Positions 28,600-40,216 of a stretch of DNA of 64,000 bases are shown here, piece by piece; within the stretch, counting starts at the first letter, position 1; the number at the start of each line of letters is the position of its first letter. The stretch is from Rhizoclosmatium globosum (taxonomy: Eukaryota; Chytridiomycota; Chytridiomycetes; Chytridiales; Chytriomycetaceae): NCBI GenBank assembly GCA_002104985.1, contig MCGO01000006.1, forward strand, positions 806,001 to 870,000. Reading direction: 5' to 3'. The notes below the pieces were generated by a model. That model made no database searches. It was not told where the DNA came from and saw only the letters and a list, made by a program, of their open reading frames with translations. The translations under genes and the position numbers were made by a program.

Positions 28600-29670
28600 A
28601 TGTGCTTTAAACCGTTAAAAACCTCACCTTATAAATTGGAAGACGAAAATCCTAAATATCACACTACTTCAATGTATTCACACAAGATAAAGAAGCATCC
28701 TAAGCAGCTCATTCGCATATGTCCAAGACAAGGAAAACACAAAAAAAATTATAAGACGGTCAACGCCAAACCAATTCAGATCAAGCAATGGTCAGTCCCA
28801 TGTCTCCCAACAGAAGTCTGGCTGTCAATTCTCAAGTGGATTCATCCAGTACAAGCTTTCCCTCTCGCTAGAGTCTCAAAGAGCTTTATGAGTCTTATAT
28901 ACTCTTCACACTACGCTATGGATGCTATTGAAGCACATGGCCGGCATGGCGTCTCTAATCTAGAAAAGTTTGATATTACGGTTTGGTATCTTCATGATGC
29001 GTTTCTCCGCACCGCTTCAACAGAGTTTAAGCGAGTATATGCGGAACGCGTCATAAAGCAATGTACTGATTTATATTGGTTCAGAAACAAGACGTCTTTA
29101 TGTAGAACGAAGAGTTTCCTTCATAACAAATCAAAGACAACGATGCCTCTGGCATTATTCTCCCAGTCCCATACATCACTTGAAGGACTTGATATAAGTG
29201 GGATTCCATTTAGTGGATCCATTCCTGCACAAATTAGTAACCTTGGATCCTTAATTCACTTGAATTTGGCTCAATGTGGTTTGTCTGGAACCATAACCCC
29301 GAGCTGGGAAAACTGGTCTCACTTAAGACGCTAAATCTGAGTTCCAATAAGTTTGAAGGAAGTCTGCCTCCAGAATTGGGCAATCTTATTCAACTAGAAG
29401 TCTTGAATCTGCGAAATAACCAGTCTTTAACGGGGCCGATCCCTGAAGAATGGACCTTTGACAACTTACGCGATTTTACTTTGTCTAGCTGTAAGGCTTT
29501 GAGGTGTACTATACCACCTCGCTCGGAAAATTGGAATCTCTGAGAATATTAAATTTGAATGGATGTAATTTAGTTGGAGAGATTCCACCTGAATTAGGTC
29601 AGCTCAAGATGTTGCGAGAATTGATTATATTTGGTAATGTGCTTAATGGATCTTTTCCTTGTGGGTGACT
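28600..29670 (+). CDS. F-box-like protein with plant-type leucine-rich repeats
   Basis: The basic N-terminus of about 65 residues is followed by an F-box-like motif (LPTEVWLSILKWIHPVQAFP, then LARVSKSFMSLIYSS). LRRs of the plant-specific type follow (SGSIPAQISNLGSLIHLNLA, LNLSSNKFEGSLPPELGNL, GEIPPELGQLKMLRELIIFG). Such proteins usually act as substrate receptors of SCF ubiquitin ligases, with the LRR binding the target. One-base breaks near 29320 and 29520 must be repaired to keep the repeats continuous. The C-terminus after NGSFPCG is lost or degenerate. It belongs to the same family as genes at 32041, 40217 and 42906. It may be a decaying copy. Confidence 0.7.
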
Positions 29671-29889
29671 TCATTGGAAAGCCTTCGAAGAGTACATTAT
29701 GACAACGTCTGAGTGGTGAATTTCATTCAAGAGTTCAGCTTAATGTGTTCAAAACACGGATTGTTGACGGGTTGATTTACAGTCAGCTTGAATTATTAAG
29801 TTGAATAAATCAGCATACAGTTTAATCCATTTATTTGAACGGAGCCTGTTAACATGCGTTTATTACAAATTTAAAGCAACCGATATTTA

Positions 29890-30260
29890 GTTTTTTGATA
29901 ACCGTTAGAACAAGTCCGTGGTGTCGAGCTTAATTTAGTTGGCTGCAAGAATCTGCGGTGCACAATACCACCTTCGTTTGGAAAATTGAAGTCTCTTGAC
30001 ACACTCAATTTAAATGAATGTAATTTGGTTGGCAAGATACCCCTGAATTAGGTCAACTCAGCAGTTGAATCTCTGATCTTATTTGGCAATATGTTACTGG
30101 TCTTTTCCTCGCGAGGTGCTCTATATCGAAAGTCTGATCATCGTATATTATGATGATGAGTGGGGAACTGTGGCTTTCCTTCAAGAGTTCGCCGCCGTGT
30201 CTTCAAGAGTAGGATCGAAGATGGGGAACGTATCGTATCTTGACTATGATACACTGGACT
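29890..30260 (+). pseudogene. F-box/LRR 3' fragment
   Basis: Repeats the last two LRRs of the preceding gene (…CTIPPSFGKLKSLDTLNL, LNECNLVGKIP) with deletions and no start. About 29735-29795 repeats 28355-28420, so this is a tandem partial duplicate of the unit to its left. No function expected. Confidence 0.7.
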
Positions 30261-30407
30261 ACGTTTAAGTCTTTTTATTTGAATTCTAAAAAAAGTACTT
30301 TTATGGCAATGAAAGGTCGTTCATTCATTTCGCAAAACGGGGGTTATCTTTATGGCGTTGCCTCTTGTTCTCACTTCTATATTAATACATCGTTAAACAG
30401 CATACAT

Positions 30408-31956
30408 TTATTCCTTTTTCTCTTTCTTTTCAGATACTGCAGGTCGGAATATGAGTGCGATACCTATCGACGCCAGGCCAACAATATGTATAACACCAAA
30501 AGCTAGCCACGGTGATTTCATTTGCATTGTTGCGAATTCCCACGCTGCACCTGAGAGTGGAGGTGCTAATGTCTTGACGACTGCGGCACAAGTGGCGGAG
30601 AGTCCGAAAGCAGAGCCTAAATAAGATGGAGCAACTGAGTTGGAAATCATTATCATGGTACTATTAAGAAGTGTCAGTAAATCAAAGAATCTGATTTGGA
30701 ATATCACCTCAAGAACACAACGCTCTCAACGAAACCAAGAACACTGAGACAACCAACAACAACTGGCCAGATATGGCTGCCGACAGTTCCGCCTAATAAT
30801 CCGATTCCGTATGTCGCAGGAAGAAGCAACGCCATTCCAACACAATACGCGTTGTATGGACCCAACGATTGAACAACGAGTTGACAGAATAACGTTTGTA
30901 CAATCAATCGAGCTGTTGATGGAACAGACATTGCGAAAGATGTGTCCATGGCCGAAAATCCAAGCCCTCCAAGGTCCACGTGCGTTGAAAACAGGAGTGG
31001 AAGTAGGGAGTGCCAATAACTTTGACAGAAACAAATGAGGGTGTATAAAACGATGGCTACAATCACTTTCGGTGTTTTGGACGCCATACTGATGAAGGAT
31101 TCCTTTGGGGTGATTGTGGTTGGTTCGTCTGGTTTTTCATCCTTTTGGGAACTGGTTTCGTTGCAGAAGGTGGATGTTGTAAAGAACCCTGTGGCGTATA
31201 AGAATGTTCCAGGATGCAGATTCCAAAGTAAGGGACTTGATGCCAGTAAAGTCCCAGATGCTAGCATACTTGACGATTACTCCACCAAGAAGCGGACCAA
31301 CGATCCCAGAGACTGCGAAGAGGATCCATAGAGTGCGTACGCCCAACTTCGTCCTTGTTCTGTTTGATGGATTTCTCCAAGTGCACCTTTGGCAACTGTC
31401 GAGTTTCCACCAAATATTCCCCCGACGAAGCGACAAGCGATTGCGAAATAGAATGAGGATGAATTTATGCCGAGGAGAAATGTTGTTAGTCCCCCGAATA
31501 AGAGGCCGAGGAGAAGGATTGGTTTTCGGCCCTGATAAAGATTGGTTATTGGTTTGATCATGATGATCACGTACGATGCTGTCACTGGCAGCTCCCCAAA
31601 CAATGTTCATGACCAGTAAGGAAGATAGAATACACCCGAGAAGAGACCTATCGTTTGTATCAGGATGCATTCAAGCCTTCAAGCACAGCGAAAGACTAAC
31701 CAGCCCTTGATCCAACTTCCGCATCCAATCGATCCGCCGTCAAATCGGAACTAAGCATTCGGACCAGATACGGAACCAGCGGTCGAAGCATCGTATCGGT
31801 TATCGCCTCAGGAAGCACCGAAAGCAGCAAGAGATATGTCTGCGATGTTGGGTCCTGGAACGCCATTTTGGCAACACGTTTTTTGGCTGTTGGCGAAGGA
31901 TTGAGACGGGATTCAATTGCGTGGATCAGAATTAGGAGAAGGATGGTTGTGCGCAT
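30408..31956 (-). CDS. MFS transporter (DHA1/ZIF1-like)
   Basis: Twelve-helix proton-linked exporter family in the plasma or vacuolar membrane. The minus-strand start at 31956 (MRTTILLLILIHAIESRLNP) is preferred over the Met at 31866 because the paralogue at 46021 begins with the same hydrophobic leader. Core: SVLPEAITDTMLRPLVPYLV, LLVMNIVWGAASD, motif A-like GRKPILLLGLLFGGLTTFLL, RFVGGIFGGNSTVAKGALGE. The central loop is followed by TLICFCQSYWHSLLPLLFST, GLGFSAMDTSFAMSVPSTAR and the C-terminal helix FGVIHIVGLASIGIALIF. It ends in a Lys/Glu-rich tail. Short introns lie near 31540-31600 and 30660-30705; at least one frame break lies near 31230-31340. The substrate is unknown; zinc chelators or drugs are handled by relatives. 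Confidence 0.8.
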
Positions 31957-32040
31957 CCACCAGTTTAAGTGAACGGTTGAATTAAGTGAATGATTTACAG
32001 ATGTTAAAGATACAGAATTTCTGACCTTTTCAACAAAAAA
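31957..32040. promoter_or_regulatory. Short divergent promoter between MFS and F-box/LRR genes
   Basis: Only 84 bp separate the start codons of the minus-strand MFS gene and the plus-strand F-box/LRR gene. The region must hold both core promoters, so the two genes are probably co-regulated. No specific element is recognised. Confidence 0.5.
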
Positions 32041-33097
32041 ATGGAAGGTTACCATCACACCTGGATCACGTCAGCCCCCGACATATCCCTCTTGATGTTT
32101 GGCTATTGATTCTCAAGTGGATCCATCCACTCAAAGCATTTCGGATCGCACACGTTTGCAAGTCGTTCCAGAAGCTAATTTACTCTGCTGCCTACGCCGC
32201 AGAGACCCTGGATGTTCACAAGCCCGGAGTATTGTCCTTCGAGGAATATGGAATGCATGCGTTCTTCCTTCGGGTGGAAGCACCAAACTTTCAGCGGGGA
32301 TATGTGAATAAGTTGTTGAAAGGCCGTGAAATCCTGCTGTGGAACTATACCTGTCCAGCAGATCAAAGTACCAGAAGGAGGCTCCTATTCCGAGTGCGTT
32401 GTTCTTGGTTACTTCATTGAATGCGGTTTACTTGGCGGGGACGTTTCGGAATGGCCGTATACCTGCTGAAATCAAGGAATGGAAGTTGTTGAAGAATTTG
32501 GATCTTGCGGGAAATGGTTTGGAAGGACCCATGCCGACGGAGCTTGCAATGCTTTCAAACTTGAAGTCATTGAACTTGTCGCATAACACTCGCTTGGGTG
32601 GACCTTTGCTTGACGAGTTGGCGAATCTGAAGTTGCTTGAATATCTGAACTTAAGCTGTATGGCGTTGGAAGGGCCGATTCCTCTTTCTTGGGGCGGACT
32701 TTCTAGTCTGTAAGATATCAATTTACGAGGAAACTTGGGCATTTGTGGATCTATTCCGGCTGAATTCGGGGATTTACGATCACTGAGATGTTTGAATTTC
32801 ACAGGATGTAGTTTGGACGGCCAGATTCCAAAGGAGCTGGCTAAGCTGGAGAATCTGTCAGGGTTGTTTTTATCGTCAAACTTCTTGTCAGGCGTCGTTC
32901 CTGAAGAACTGAAGACATTGAAGAGCCTCTGCGCGGTTGAGCTGTACGGTAATAAGGATTTGGTATGCTTGTTTGAGTTTGAGTTTGCTGGGGATGATGA
33001 GGAAGAAGACCAAACCTATGAGGAGGAAGAGGCAGATGAAGAGGCGGAGCAAGAATATTCACAAAACGAGATGAATGAGGTTGCATTTAAATGGTAA
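32041..33097 (+). CDS. F-box/LRR protein, contains an in-frame stop
   Basis: Starts MEGYHHTWITSAP; a one-base break near 32090 leads into the F-box (PLDVWLLILKWIHPLKAFRI, AHVCKSFQKLIYSAAYAAET). LRRs follow (LLKNLDLAGNGLEGPMPTEL, LLEYLNLSCMALEGPIPLSW, LRCLNFTGCSLDGQIPKELA). The tail is very acidic (DDEEEDQTYEEEEADEEAEQ) and unlike that of the paralogues. Within one reading frame a TAA at about 32711 interrupts GGLSSL/DINLRGN; the repeats continue in the same frame after it. This is a substitution-type nonsense change, different from the one-base breaks elsewhere. The likely role is an SCF substrate receptor if the gene is expressed. It is paired head-to-head with the MFS gene. Confidence 0.7.
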
Positions 33098-33464
33098 TCA
33101 TGAATCCAAAAATTTGGTTCAAAAGCTGGGAATTTGTTGTACGATATTTAAAACGAATCGTATATGCTCTCAAATTCGATTTTAAACCGTGTGCTATTTT
33201 CAAAACCATCGAAGGCGATGTGGGGGCAGCTGCAGTCGCGTTCATGGTAATTCCTTGACACAAGGGCCCCTCCAAACTTCTAGGATTCCAAACGCATCAA
33301 AGCTTCAAGAATGTTCAATCGGCGGGACTTGAATTTCCCCAAAATCTCTTCCCAGTGTAAATTGGCGACAAACCGAAAAAACTGACAAGGGGTCAACATA
33401 TGAACGTCCCGCCCACTTTTTGAATCCCCTTTCCTCAAAACTTGATTCGAAACAGCGTTGGACG

Positions 33465-34645
33465 ATGTACATTCCTCTTGAACGACGCGGCGGTCCACCT
33501 AAATCTACGAATGCGGGCTCTGGGTCTCTTGGCTACGTGACGGCTACATCTCCAGGTCCGAATGTAATTGTTGGGCCTATTGCGTATCCGTCTCCTGATA
33601 ATAGTCCTACGGATGGGGATGTTCCTGATGTGGTAGTACCTACATTGACTGATTCCACGTTGAATACCATTGCTGTTCCTGTGTACTCACCAAAGTCCGC
33701 CAAAACGTCGTCTACTGTCGTTTCATCTGTCTCTACTACGGGGAATGTACCAGGAATGTCAGTCTGGACGATTGTATTGATTGTCCTTGGATGTATTGCC
33801 GCGTTTCTGTTGATTGTTGTGACGGCAGTGAAAGCGGGACAAGAGTATCGCAAGAAACGCGACCGTGGGTTTCATCGGACTCAGAACTTTATGGTTGAAC
33901 GACGGTCGAGGGTCTTGTCGCCTACGCCAAGTGTTCGGAACTTGATTTCGAGTGGTGGAAAAAAGGATGATGATTCGGCATCGTTCTCGACTGTTGGTGA
34001 AGGAGGACGAGGGGGAACAGATCTCCTTTCTTGCCACCAGCTAGAAGTATGCGGTCGTATATGAATAACTCGAATATGACGTCTCCACCAGTATCAACGC
34101 GACGTGATGAGTCTAGAAGTGGGTTCAGTCCACAAGAATCGAATCCAGACAATCTTTTGGGAAACCGGTTGAGCTCAGCTACATTGGCGAGCTTGTACAC
34201 GGCCAGTGTTCCCACGCTTCCGTTGTTGAATCAGACTTTGAATACATTGAGCGTTCCGGAGCCGGTTGTCTCACGTGGAAGTGAAATGGTGCGGGAAACT
34301 TATCATGGAGTCGCTCAGGAGCAGGAGTCGCGGTATCCAGTGCATATTCCTGCTGCAGAGACTCTGGCTCACGCGTTTTTGATGTTGCAAACGGAGCCAG
34401 CTTTGTCGGCGAATGGCAGTACTAGGCCAAGTGCTCGTGGAGTAATGAATGATGGTGCGTTACAGGTGAATCTTGATGCGAGAACATTGTTGCTGTCGCC
34501 GGCACAGATTAGTGTTATTTCGACGGATGTTGGATACAAGAGTCCGACGTCTGCTATTTCGAGTGGAGTTGGGACTGCGATCAAGAGTGAAGTGATGGAT
34601 ATTTATGCAGGTGTTGATCGGTGGGATGGTGAAGGGAGTCGGTAA
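33465..34645 (+). CDS. Single-pass membrane protein, Ser/Thr/Pro-rich
   Basis: Unrecognised family. Starts MYIPLERRGGPPKSTNAGSG. A Thr/Ser/Pro/Val-rich region of about 95 residues (extracellular by the positive-inside rule) is followed by the membrane segment WTIVLIVLGCIAAFLLIVVT and a basic stretch (VKAGQEYRKKRDRGFHRTQN). The cytoplasmic tail of about 260 residues is Ser-rich. One base is missing near 34020. This design resembles fungal wall-stress sensors or mucin-like receptors, but no signal peptide is visible and no domain is recognised. The next gene shares the architecture of one helix plus a Ser-rich tail. Confidence 0.6.
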
Positions 34646-34694
34646 TTGGGCAGCTGTGGTTTTTCCCCCAATTTTTTGCATTTGATATATCTAT

Positions 34695-35507
34695 TTGTAT
34701 TGCAATACTACATTCTACATTTCGTTGATTATTGGTTCAGATTGCTTGGCTGTCAGGAACCCTTGTCAAGTTCCATCCCAAGAAAATTCTGAACAAGGCA
34801 CTCTGTTATTTTCCGCGCTGAGCCCAAAGTCCACTCAAACCCCCCATGTCAGTGCAGGATGTTCCCAGTCTCGCTATTGCCTTGAGCGTTTTGCCCTTGT
34901 GATTCTTTCACTTCTTGTTGGAATCTGCATTCTCCGGCGGTACAACTACGCTGCATCCCTGGAAACCAGCAAAATTACATCGTTTGATGACATTATTGAG
35001 CATCGCCGAGGAAGCCTGTCAGTGTCACCATCAAATGCAAGTCTTCCCTCAGTGGCAACAACATCTGGCACGCAAACGCTACGTCATCAGACATCATTCA
35101 TTGTTGCGAAACCAAGTCTGTCCATGTGGAGTCCATCCATCTCTGGCCGGCCCCTGATTCTGCAACCGCGTCTTGAATCGACTGGGATCAGTGTTCCCCA
35201 CAACCTTGTTCCCAAGCCTTCTTTGGTTTCGGTGGTGAATCGGAATGTGGCAAACGACAGTCCATCGTCATCACCTGACGAATCAAGTTGGAGGATTGTC
35301 AAGTATCCTGCTGGTGGCGGCGTTGAAGGAGGAGGTGCAGTGGATATTCGGAGGTGGTTTACTTCGAAATCTGCTGGTTCGCGTAGTAGTGAGGAGTTTG
35401 ATGATGAGGGAGGGAGTGAATGGGATGGCACAGAAACAGAAGTTGGATCTGTGGCAAGTAGCTCTTGCGGGGCCTCAGGGCTTGTTGGGGTTGTTTGGAT
35501 GAAATGA
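34695..35507 (+). CDS. Putative single-pass membrane protein with Ser-rich cytoplasmic tail (5' end unresolved)
   Basis: The open frame runs to the TGA at 35505-35507 but has no ATG near its beginning, so a 5' exon or a frame break is missing from this model. It carries the segment FALVILSLLVGICIL followed by RRYNYAASLETSKITSFDDI. The Ser/Pro-rich tail (SLSVSPSNASLPSVATTSGT, NVANDSPSSSPDESSWRIVK) ends in an acidic stretch (EFDDEGGSEWDGTETEVGSV). It might be the second half of a unit related to the preceding gene. No function assigned. Confidence 0.45.
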   Translation: MYCNTTFYISLIIGSDCLAVRNPCQVPSQENSEQGTLLFSALSPKSTQTPHVSAGCSQSRYCLERFALVILSLLVGICILRRYNYAASLETSKITSFDDIIEHRRGSLSVSPSNASLPSVATTSGTQTLRHQTSFIVAKPSLSMWSPSISGRPLILQPRLESTGISVPHNLVPKPSLVSVVNRNVANDSPSSSPDESSWRIVKYPAGGGVEGGGAVDIRRWFTSKSAGSRSSEEFDDEGGSEWDGTETEVGSVASSSCGASGLVGVVWMK

Positions 35508-35932
35508 GGGCAATTCGGATTACAAACGGCGCCCTATCTTTACGGGCAATTTTCATTTCTTAATTCATTTAATATTAAAAAACGTTCATTATTTAATCTC
35601 ACTATCATCCGGCTCGAATGGTAACAAGTGGTTAAAGCAGGATATTGAGCCTTTCCAAGTGAATTAAAATGCTTTGAGAGGATGTATTCCTTGTGAGTTT
35701 GGAATTGGAAAAAACGTGTTTCAATATGCTAGTTGACTGACTTCACACAAGGAAGGCGGTTTCTTCGCACTACTCTTGGCTAAATGAAACAGACTCTTAG
35801 ATTGACTCCTCGTAGCTTGGAGCGAAGTATTTCTCATTAATTTATTACATTTATTCGATCCACTTTCCCTGTGCAAATCTCCTCCACAAACAACGCAAAC
35901 ACGTTCTTCCCCTTCATCAAACGCAGCAACTA
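35508..35932. other. Intergenic
   Basis: AT-rich; probable 3' end of the upstream gene (AATATTAAA at about 35570) and 5' region of the next. The long minus-strand ORF here is the shadow of the following gene. Confidence 0.4.
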
Positions 35933-38881
35933 ATGGCGGCCACATCGCCGTGGAACTTTGCCCCTTCTCAAAGCCGCAGTCTGAATAACAGTGTGAATAA
36001 CCCGAATCAATGCCTGAACGAGCGGTCTCTCCAATCGCAAAACAGGAGCGATTCGCACGAGTTTCCCGGTCTTCCCACAACCAATTCCAAAGATTCAAAG
36101 GACAAACTCGGAAACCTGTTCGAAACTCCAACGACCTTTTCGCAGATCCTTCAAAAGAACTCTGCTTCAACAGCCACAGGAACAACCACATCCACCCAAA
36201 CAACGCCCTTCAACAAAGTACCGCACACTCAATCTGCTTCCACAAACGCAAACGCACCTTCAGCTTCTTCCTCAACAAACTCTACAAAACCATCCACAGC
36301 AAAATCAAAGACTTCGCACGTTGGAACAATGACTACTGTTTCTCTCGCGGAGTTCTTTGGCCCGGGAACCACGAATCGCCAATCGGATGCGCAATTGTGT
36401 TCAGCGGCGGTGGCGGCGGTGCGGTCAAGTCACCCGGAGAAAGATCGACAGAATCCGTTAAATCAATTGAATCAGTGTACGGCGACTGCTCAAAATGCGT
36501 GGAATAATAGAGGGCCGTTGAAGTATAATGAAGTTGCGGCTCGGACTTTGGGTCCTGGGGCTGTGGCAGTGGATTGTGTCAAATACGGGGACGGCAATCA
36601 CAGTCACGGGATCGACTACTATTGGATCTTTGAACTCAGGGGAGAAAGAAGGCTCAGGGAATACGTTTGTGGGATCTGGCGGTCTTGTTCGGATGGGGAA
36701 TGTGAGTATTTCATCTTATCATCGAAGATGTGGAAGCTACGAATCTCGCATTACGCGTGATTTGCATGTTATTACAGCTGAAAGTTTTATCAATGAGCAA
36801 TAACTAGCGACAGTCGTTGTGGATGGTCCATGGCTTATTAAGTCCCATTTCAATTTCTAATATTCATACCGATTAGCATTCTTCTATTTCTACGGCCCCA
36901 ACAATAGCAGCGCCTATGCAACAACCGAATCTATCACATACAACACAACACCCTTTACCCCCAAATCCAGCACTCTTTCAGCAACTCTATCAAATGGGAC
37001 AACAATATTCTGTTCCACATACCCCAACACCATTAGCGTTCAATGTTCGTCAACAACAGCAAAAGCAGAGATCTCTTCCCACAGCACCCTTAATACACTC
37101 TTCCTCCACGTCAACGACTGTCCCTGCGCCAGCCCCAGTAAACTCAACCCCGCTTCCAAAACCATCAAAACGTCTTTCAGCCCACGCACAACCATTTGTT
37201 CCTACAACTCCTCTTCCACCTCCCCATCAGCACCATTCCAAAGCCAGCCCCACACCATCTGGATATCAATCTGCATTCACACCACACGCCACACACCGCC
37301 ACCCATACGCGTACAACCAAAGCATATTCCAACAACACAACTCATTCCGAAGTCGAGACGATATGGAAGGCGTTATTGGGTTTAGCAGTGCACGTCGCGG
37401 TGCTGGGAAACGGTCTTGGACTCAGAGTCGGCATTGTATGTAATCCTCCTTATTCTCTCTTTCAATGCTGTTTAACCCCCGGCGGTTTTTTGTAGCGCTT
37501 CGAAATCGAAACGACGAAGTCGACTATTATTACTCGGAAGACGACGACCTGCACCTACGGCACCCACGTTCTTTGGGTTGACAGCTTCTCCTGCAGTTAG
37601 TTATACCGCTTCGTATGCTGCGACGGAGGATGGGAAGGTGCGGAGGGGGAGGGGGATGGGGATGATATGAGTTTGAGTAGTGATGAGAGTGTGGAGTTTG
37701 TGTTGGATCAGGGGGCTTTGAGTTTACCCTTGTTTTTGAAGGGTGGTTGTGGCGGTGCTGGTGGGAGAAAGATTTGCTTGAGCAGAGGAGGAGAGACGGT
37801 GGGGTGGGAGCGGCTAGGAGTTTGTCGGAGAGTCCTGTGAATCGAGGGGTTATTACAGGTGGTAGTGGAGCTGAAAGGAGGAGGGGGAGTGTTGTTGGAG
37901 CTGGGAGTAATGTTTTGGCGGCTGTGACGGAAAAGCGTGTGCGATCTATCAGCGCTGCGGGAATGATATTACCGCCGCCTGTCATCTCAAGAGGTGGTGG
38001 TGCTGCACAAGCACAACCCAAAGTCTTCAAATGGGTTCCCACACCGTCGCTAAATCCATCTACAACACCCATCCATCAACAACAACACCGTCCTCAAACA
38101 CTCGCCAAAATTCTCACCAGCCCAACTGGAACACGTCCCGGGCGCGCTCAACGAAGACACAGCCACTCAACCCGCGCAAAAGCAACCACAGGCCCATCCC
38201 CCCGATACACAACAACCCACCTCCGCAGATCCCTCTCCATCTCATCCCTCAAACCCTCACCCACCTCCACCAACACCTCCTCCCCACTCGACCTCGCAAA
38301 CTCCCTCTCAACACTCACACTAACCCCACAACCCCAATACGGCCCCGCAACAAGCGTCGAATCCTTCCAAACAATCGTCCCCGCAACCGCGCGCTTCGAA
38401 TTCACGAAGCGCTTTTACATGGACTTGGAGATTCCATGGGTGTACCAGGAGCAGCGGCATCGTGGCCGTAAGACTGTTGTTCCAAGGCGGATGGGACGTG
38501 TGCTGGTGGCGGTGGTGGACGGGAGAAGGGTGGGGTTAAGGAGAGACAGGTTGGGAAGGGGGAAGGGGTTTTGTTGATGCGGACGGCGAGTGAACCGAGT
38601 CTTGCATATTTGCCGGGTGAGAAAGGTGGAAGTGGTGGGAGTGTGGAGACTGTTTGTGAAGGTGAGGATCTTGTGGGGAAGGTGGAAGGTATGTCGTTGG
38701 ATGATGTTGTTGAGACAAAGACGAGGATGTTGTTTGGAGGGCATGCTGGTGAGTGATATCGGGTTTTACCATTGTTGGAGTTAACTGAATTATTATAGTT
38801 GGGTTGGGAATTCATCCTAATGACGGGGGAATACGCTTTGGGGTGGATGGGTCTGCGAGCGGCGCTAAGGCTGTGGAATAG
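35933..38881 (+). CDS. Large low-complexity (Ser/Thr/Asn/Gln/Pro-rich) protein
   Basis: Unrecognised and mostly disordered. Starts MAATSPWNFAPSQSRSLNNS. A long Asn/Ser/Thr-rich exon is followed by a Gly/Ser stretch (GTAITVTGSTTIGSLNSGEK), an intron near 36701-36890, a Gln/Pro/His-rich exon (QPNLSHTTQHPLPPNPALFQ), an intron near 37438-37496 and a further Ser/Arg/Pro-rich region. A more ordered patch occurs near SFQTIVPATARFEFTKRFYM. The last exon joins through an intron at about 38750-38798 to HAVGLGIHPNDGGIRFGVDG and ends at the TAG at 38879-38881. Several one-base breaks are needed. Two adjacent genes are possible. Its 3' end (about 38700-38760) recurs in the repeat at 39990-40216. Confidence 0.5.
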
Positions 38882-39059
38882 ATTTCGTTGTGTATGTAGC
38901 TTTTAACGCGGTTGTTTCTTAAGTTGTTCTCTTTTTCGTCGTTTATAGTATGGCTTCGTAATACATATTCAAATTGCTTTGATTTTGTCTTTTTTTTAAA
39001 AAAAATTCAACCCTGCAACTCATTCAACCCAAAGATTTGGATCTAATTTAACCATCATC

Positions 39060-39665
39060 CACAATACTTCGGACTTCGGAATGAGTGTTAAAATCTTCAT
39101 CCCAGCCTCCTGAAGTGTTAACCCTCCATTAATTAAGCACACAAGCTTCTTATTCCCTTGAAATCTTGGTGGTTGAAGACGTTTTGGGTCATTTAGTTTG
39201 GTTGGGACTTGTTAAGTCAAGTCATTGCTATAAAACATTCTGGGTTCGTGAGGGTCCAGCCAATGAACAATTGCCCACTCCAAACAGGTCAAGAATTGAA
39301 GCTTTCCAAGCTCCGGTGGAATGAAGCACTTAAACCTTCGGCATGAACGCAAATCTAACCTTTCAAGTTTCTTAAATTCCCCAACTCGGGAGGTATTGGT
39401 CCAGCAATCAATGTGTTTCCAAGATCCAGCGTTTCAAGTAAACTGAGATTTCCAAGTTCGTTTGGGATTGTACCAGATAGCTCATAATTTCTGTTGAGTG
39501 ACAGTTCTTTCAAGTTTTGTTTGAAGCAATCCTGAACAAGTCGTCCTCTTCATTCCGCCAATGAATGGCAAGGGTAGCTGCTGCATACGATGAGGAGTAG
39601 AGCAATTTCTTGAATGCTTTAGATACGGTAGCGAGACGAAAGGCGGCTCTTGGGTGGATCTAAAC
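39060..39665 (-). pseudogene. F-box/LRR pseudogene with internal deletion
   Basis: On the minus strand the F-box part (IHPRAAFRLATVSKAFKKLL-like) is joined almost directly to the LRR part that resembles 40217-41248, with several frame breaks. The region between F-box and LRRs is missing. The downstream flank matches the flank of the intact copy. Non-functional. Confidence 0.8.
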
Positions 39666-40216
39666 ACTTCGATTTCGTCCGCTAATTAAAAGAAGGCAAA
39701 AGAATAATCTTAATAAATTCAAAGTAAGCTACTGACGCTTTTACTCATCAACAGCAGAGGAATCGGAAGTAACGAAAACAGAATTTTCACGTTGCTGTCT
39801 TCTGGAAAAATGCAGGCACATATTCAAGTACTGCTGGGCGAAGATGTCTCCTGTATTTAATTTGATTGGGTCAAGTTATTATTTGTGAGCTTCCCAAGCT
39901 CTTCAGGAATAAATCTAATCAAGGAACAATCGTTCCAAGTCCATGCACATGCATGCTTGATGCTTGTCGAAAGTCTGTGCTTCAAGCAAACTATAATTTC
40001 TAAGATCTTGTGGTTGAATCAATTGATGAGACAAAGACGAGAATTTTTTGACTTGTGTAACTTTTAATGCGGTTGTTTCTTAAGTTTTGGACTTTTTTTC
40101 GTCATTTATATGTAAATATCATATTCAAATAACTTTGATTTTTTCTATTTCTTAATATTCCACCTTAATCCCAGTCACAACTCAACTTACGCAAAGATTT
40201 TGATCTGATTTAACCA
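39666..40216 (-). repeat. Duplicated intergenic unit with LRR scraps and a 3' fragment of the low-complexity gene
   Basis: About 40008-40250 matches about 38700-39100 (GAGACAAAGACGAG, GCGGTTGTTTCTTAAGTT and the following AT-rich DNA up to the LRR stop region). It therefore carries a scrap of the 3' end of the gene at 35933-38881. About 39850-39990 holds short LRR-like scraps on the minus strand. No gene. Confidence 0.75.

Noticed and set aside
35721..36203. Minus-strand 160-codon ORF
   Set aside because: Antisense shadow of the Asn/Ser/Thr-rich first exon of the gene at 35933; no conserved content.
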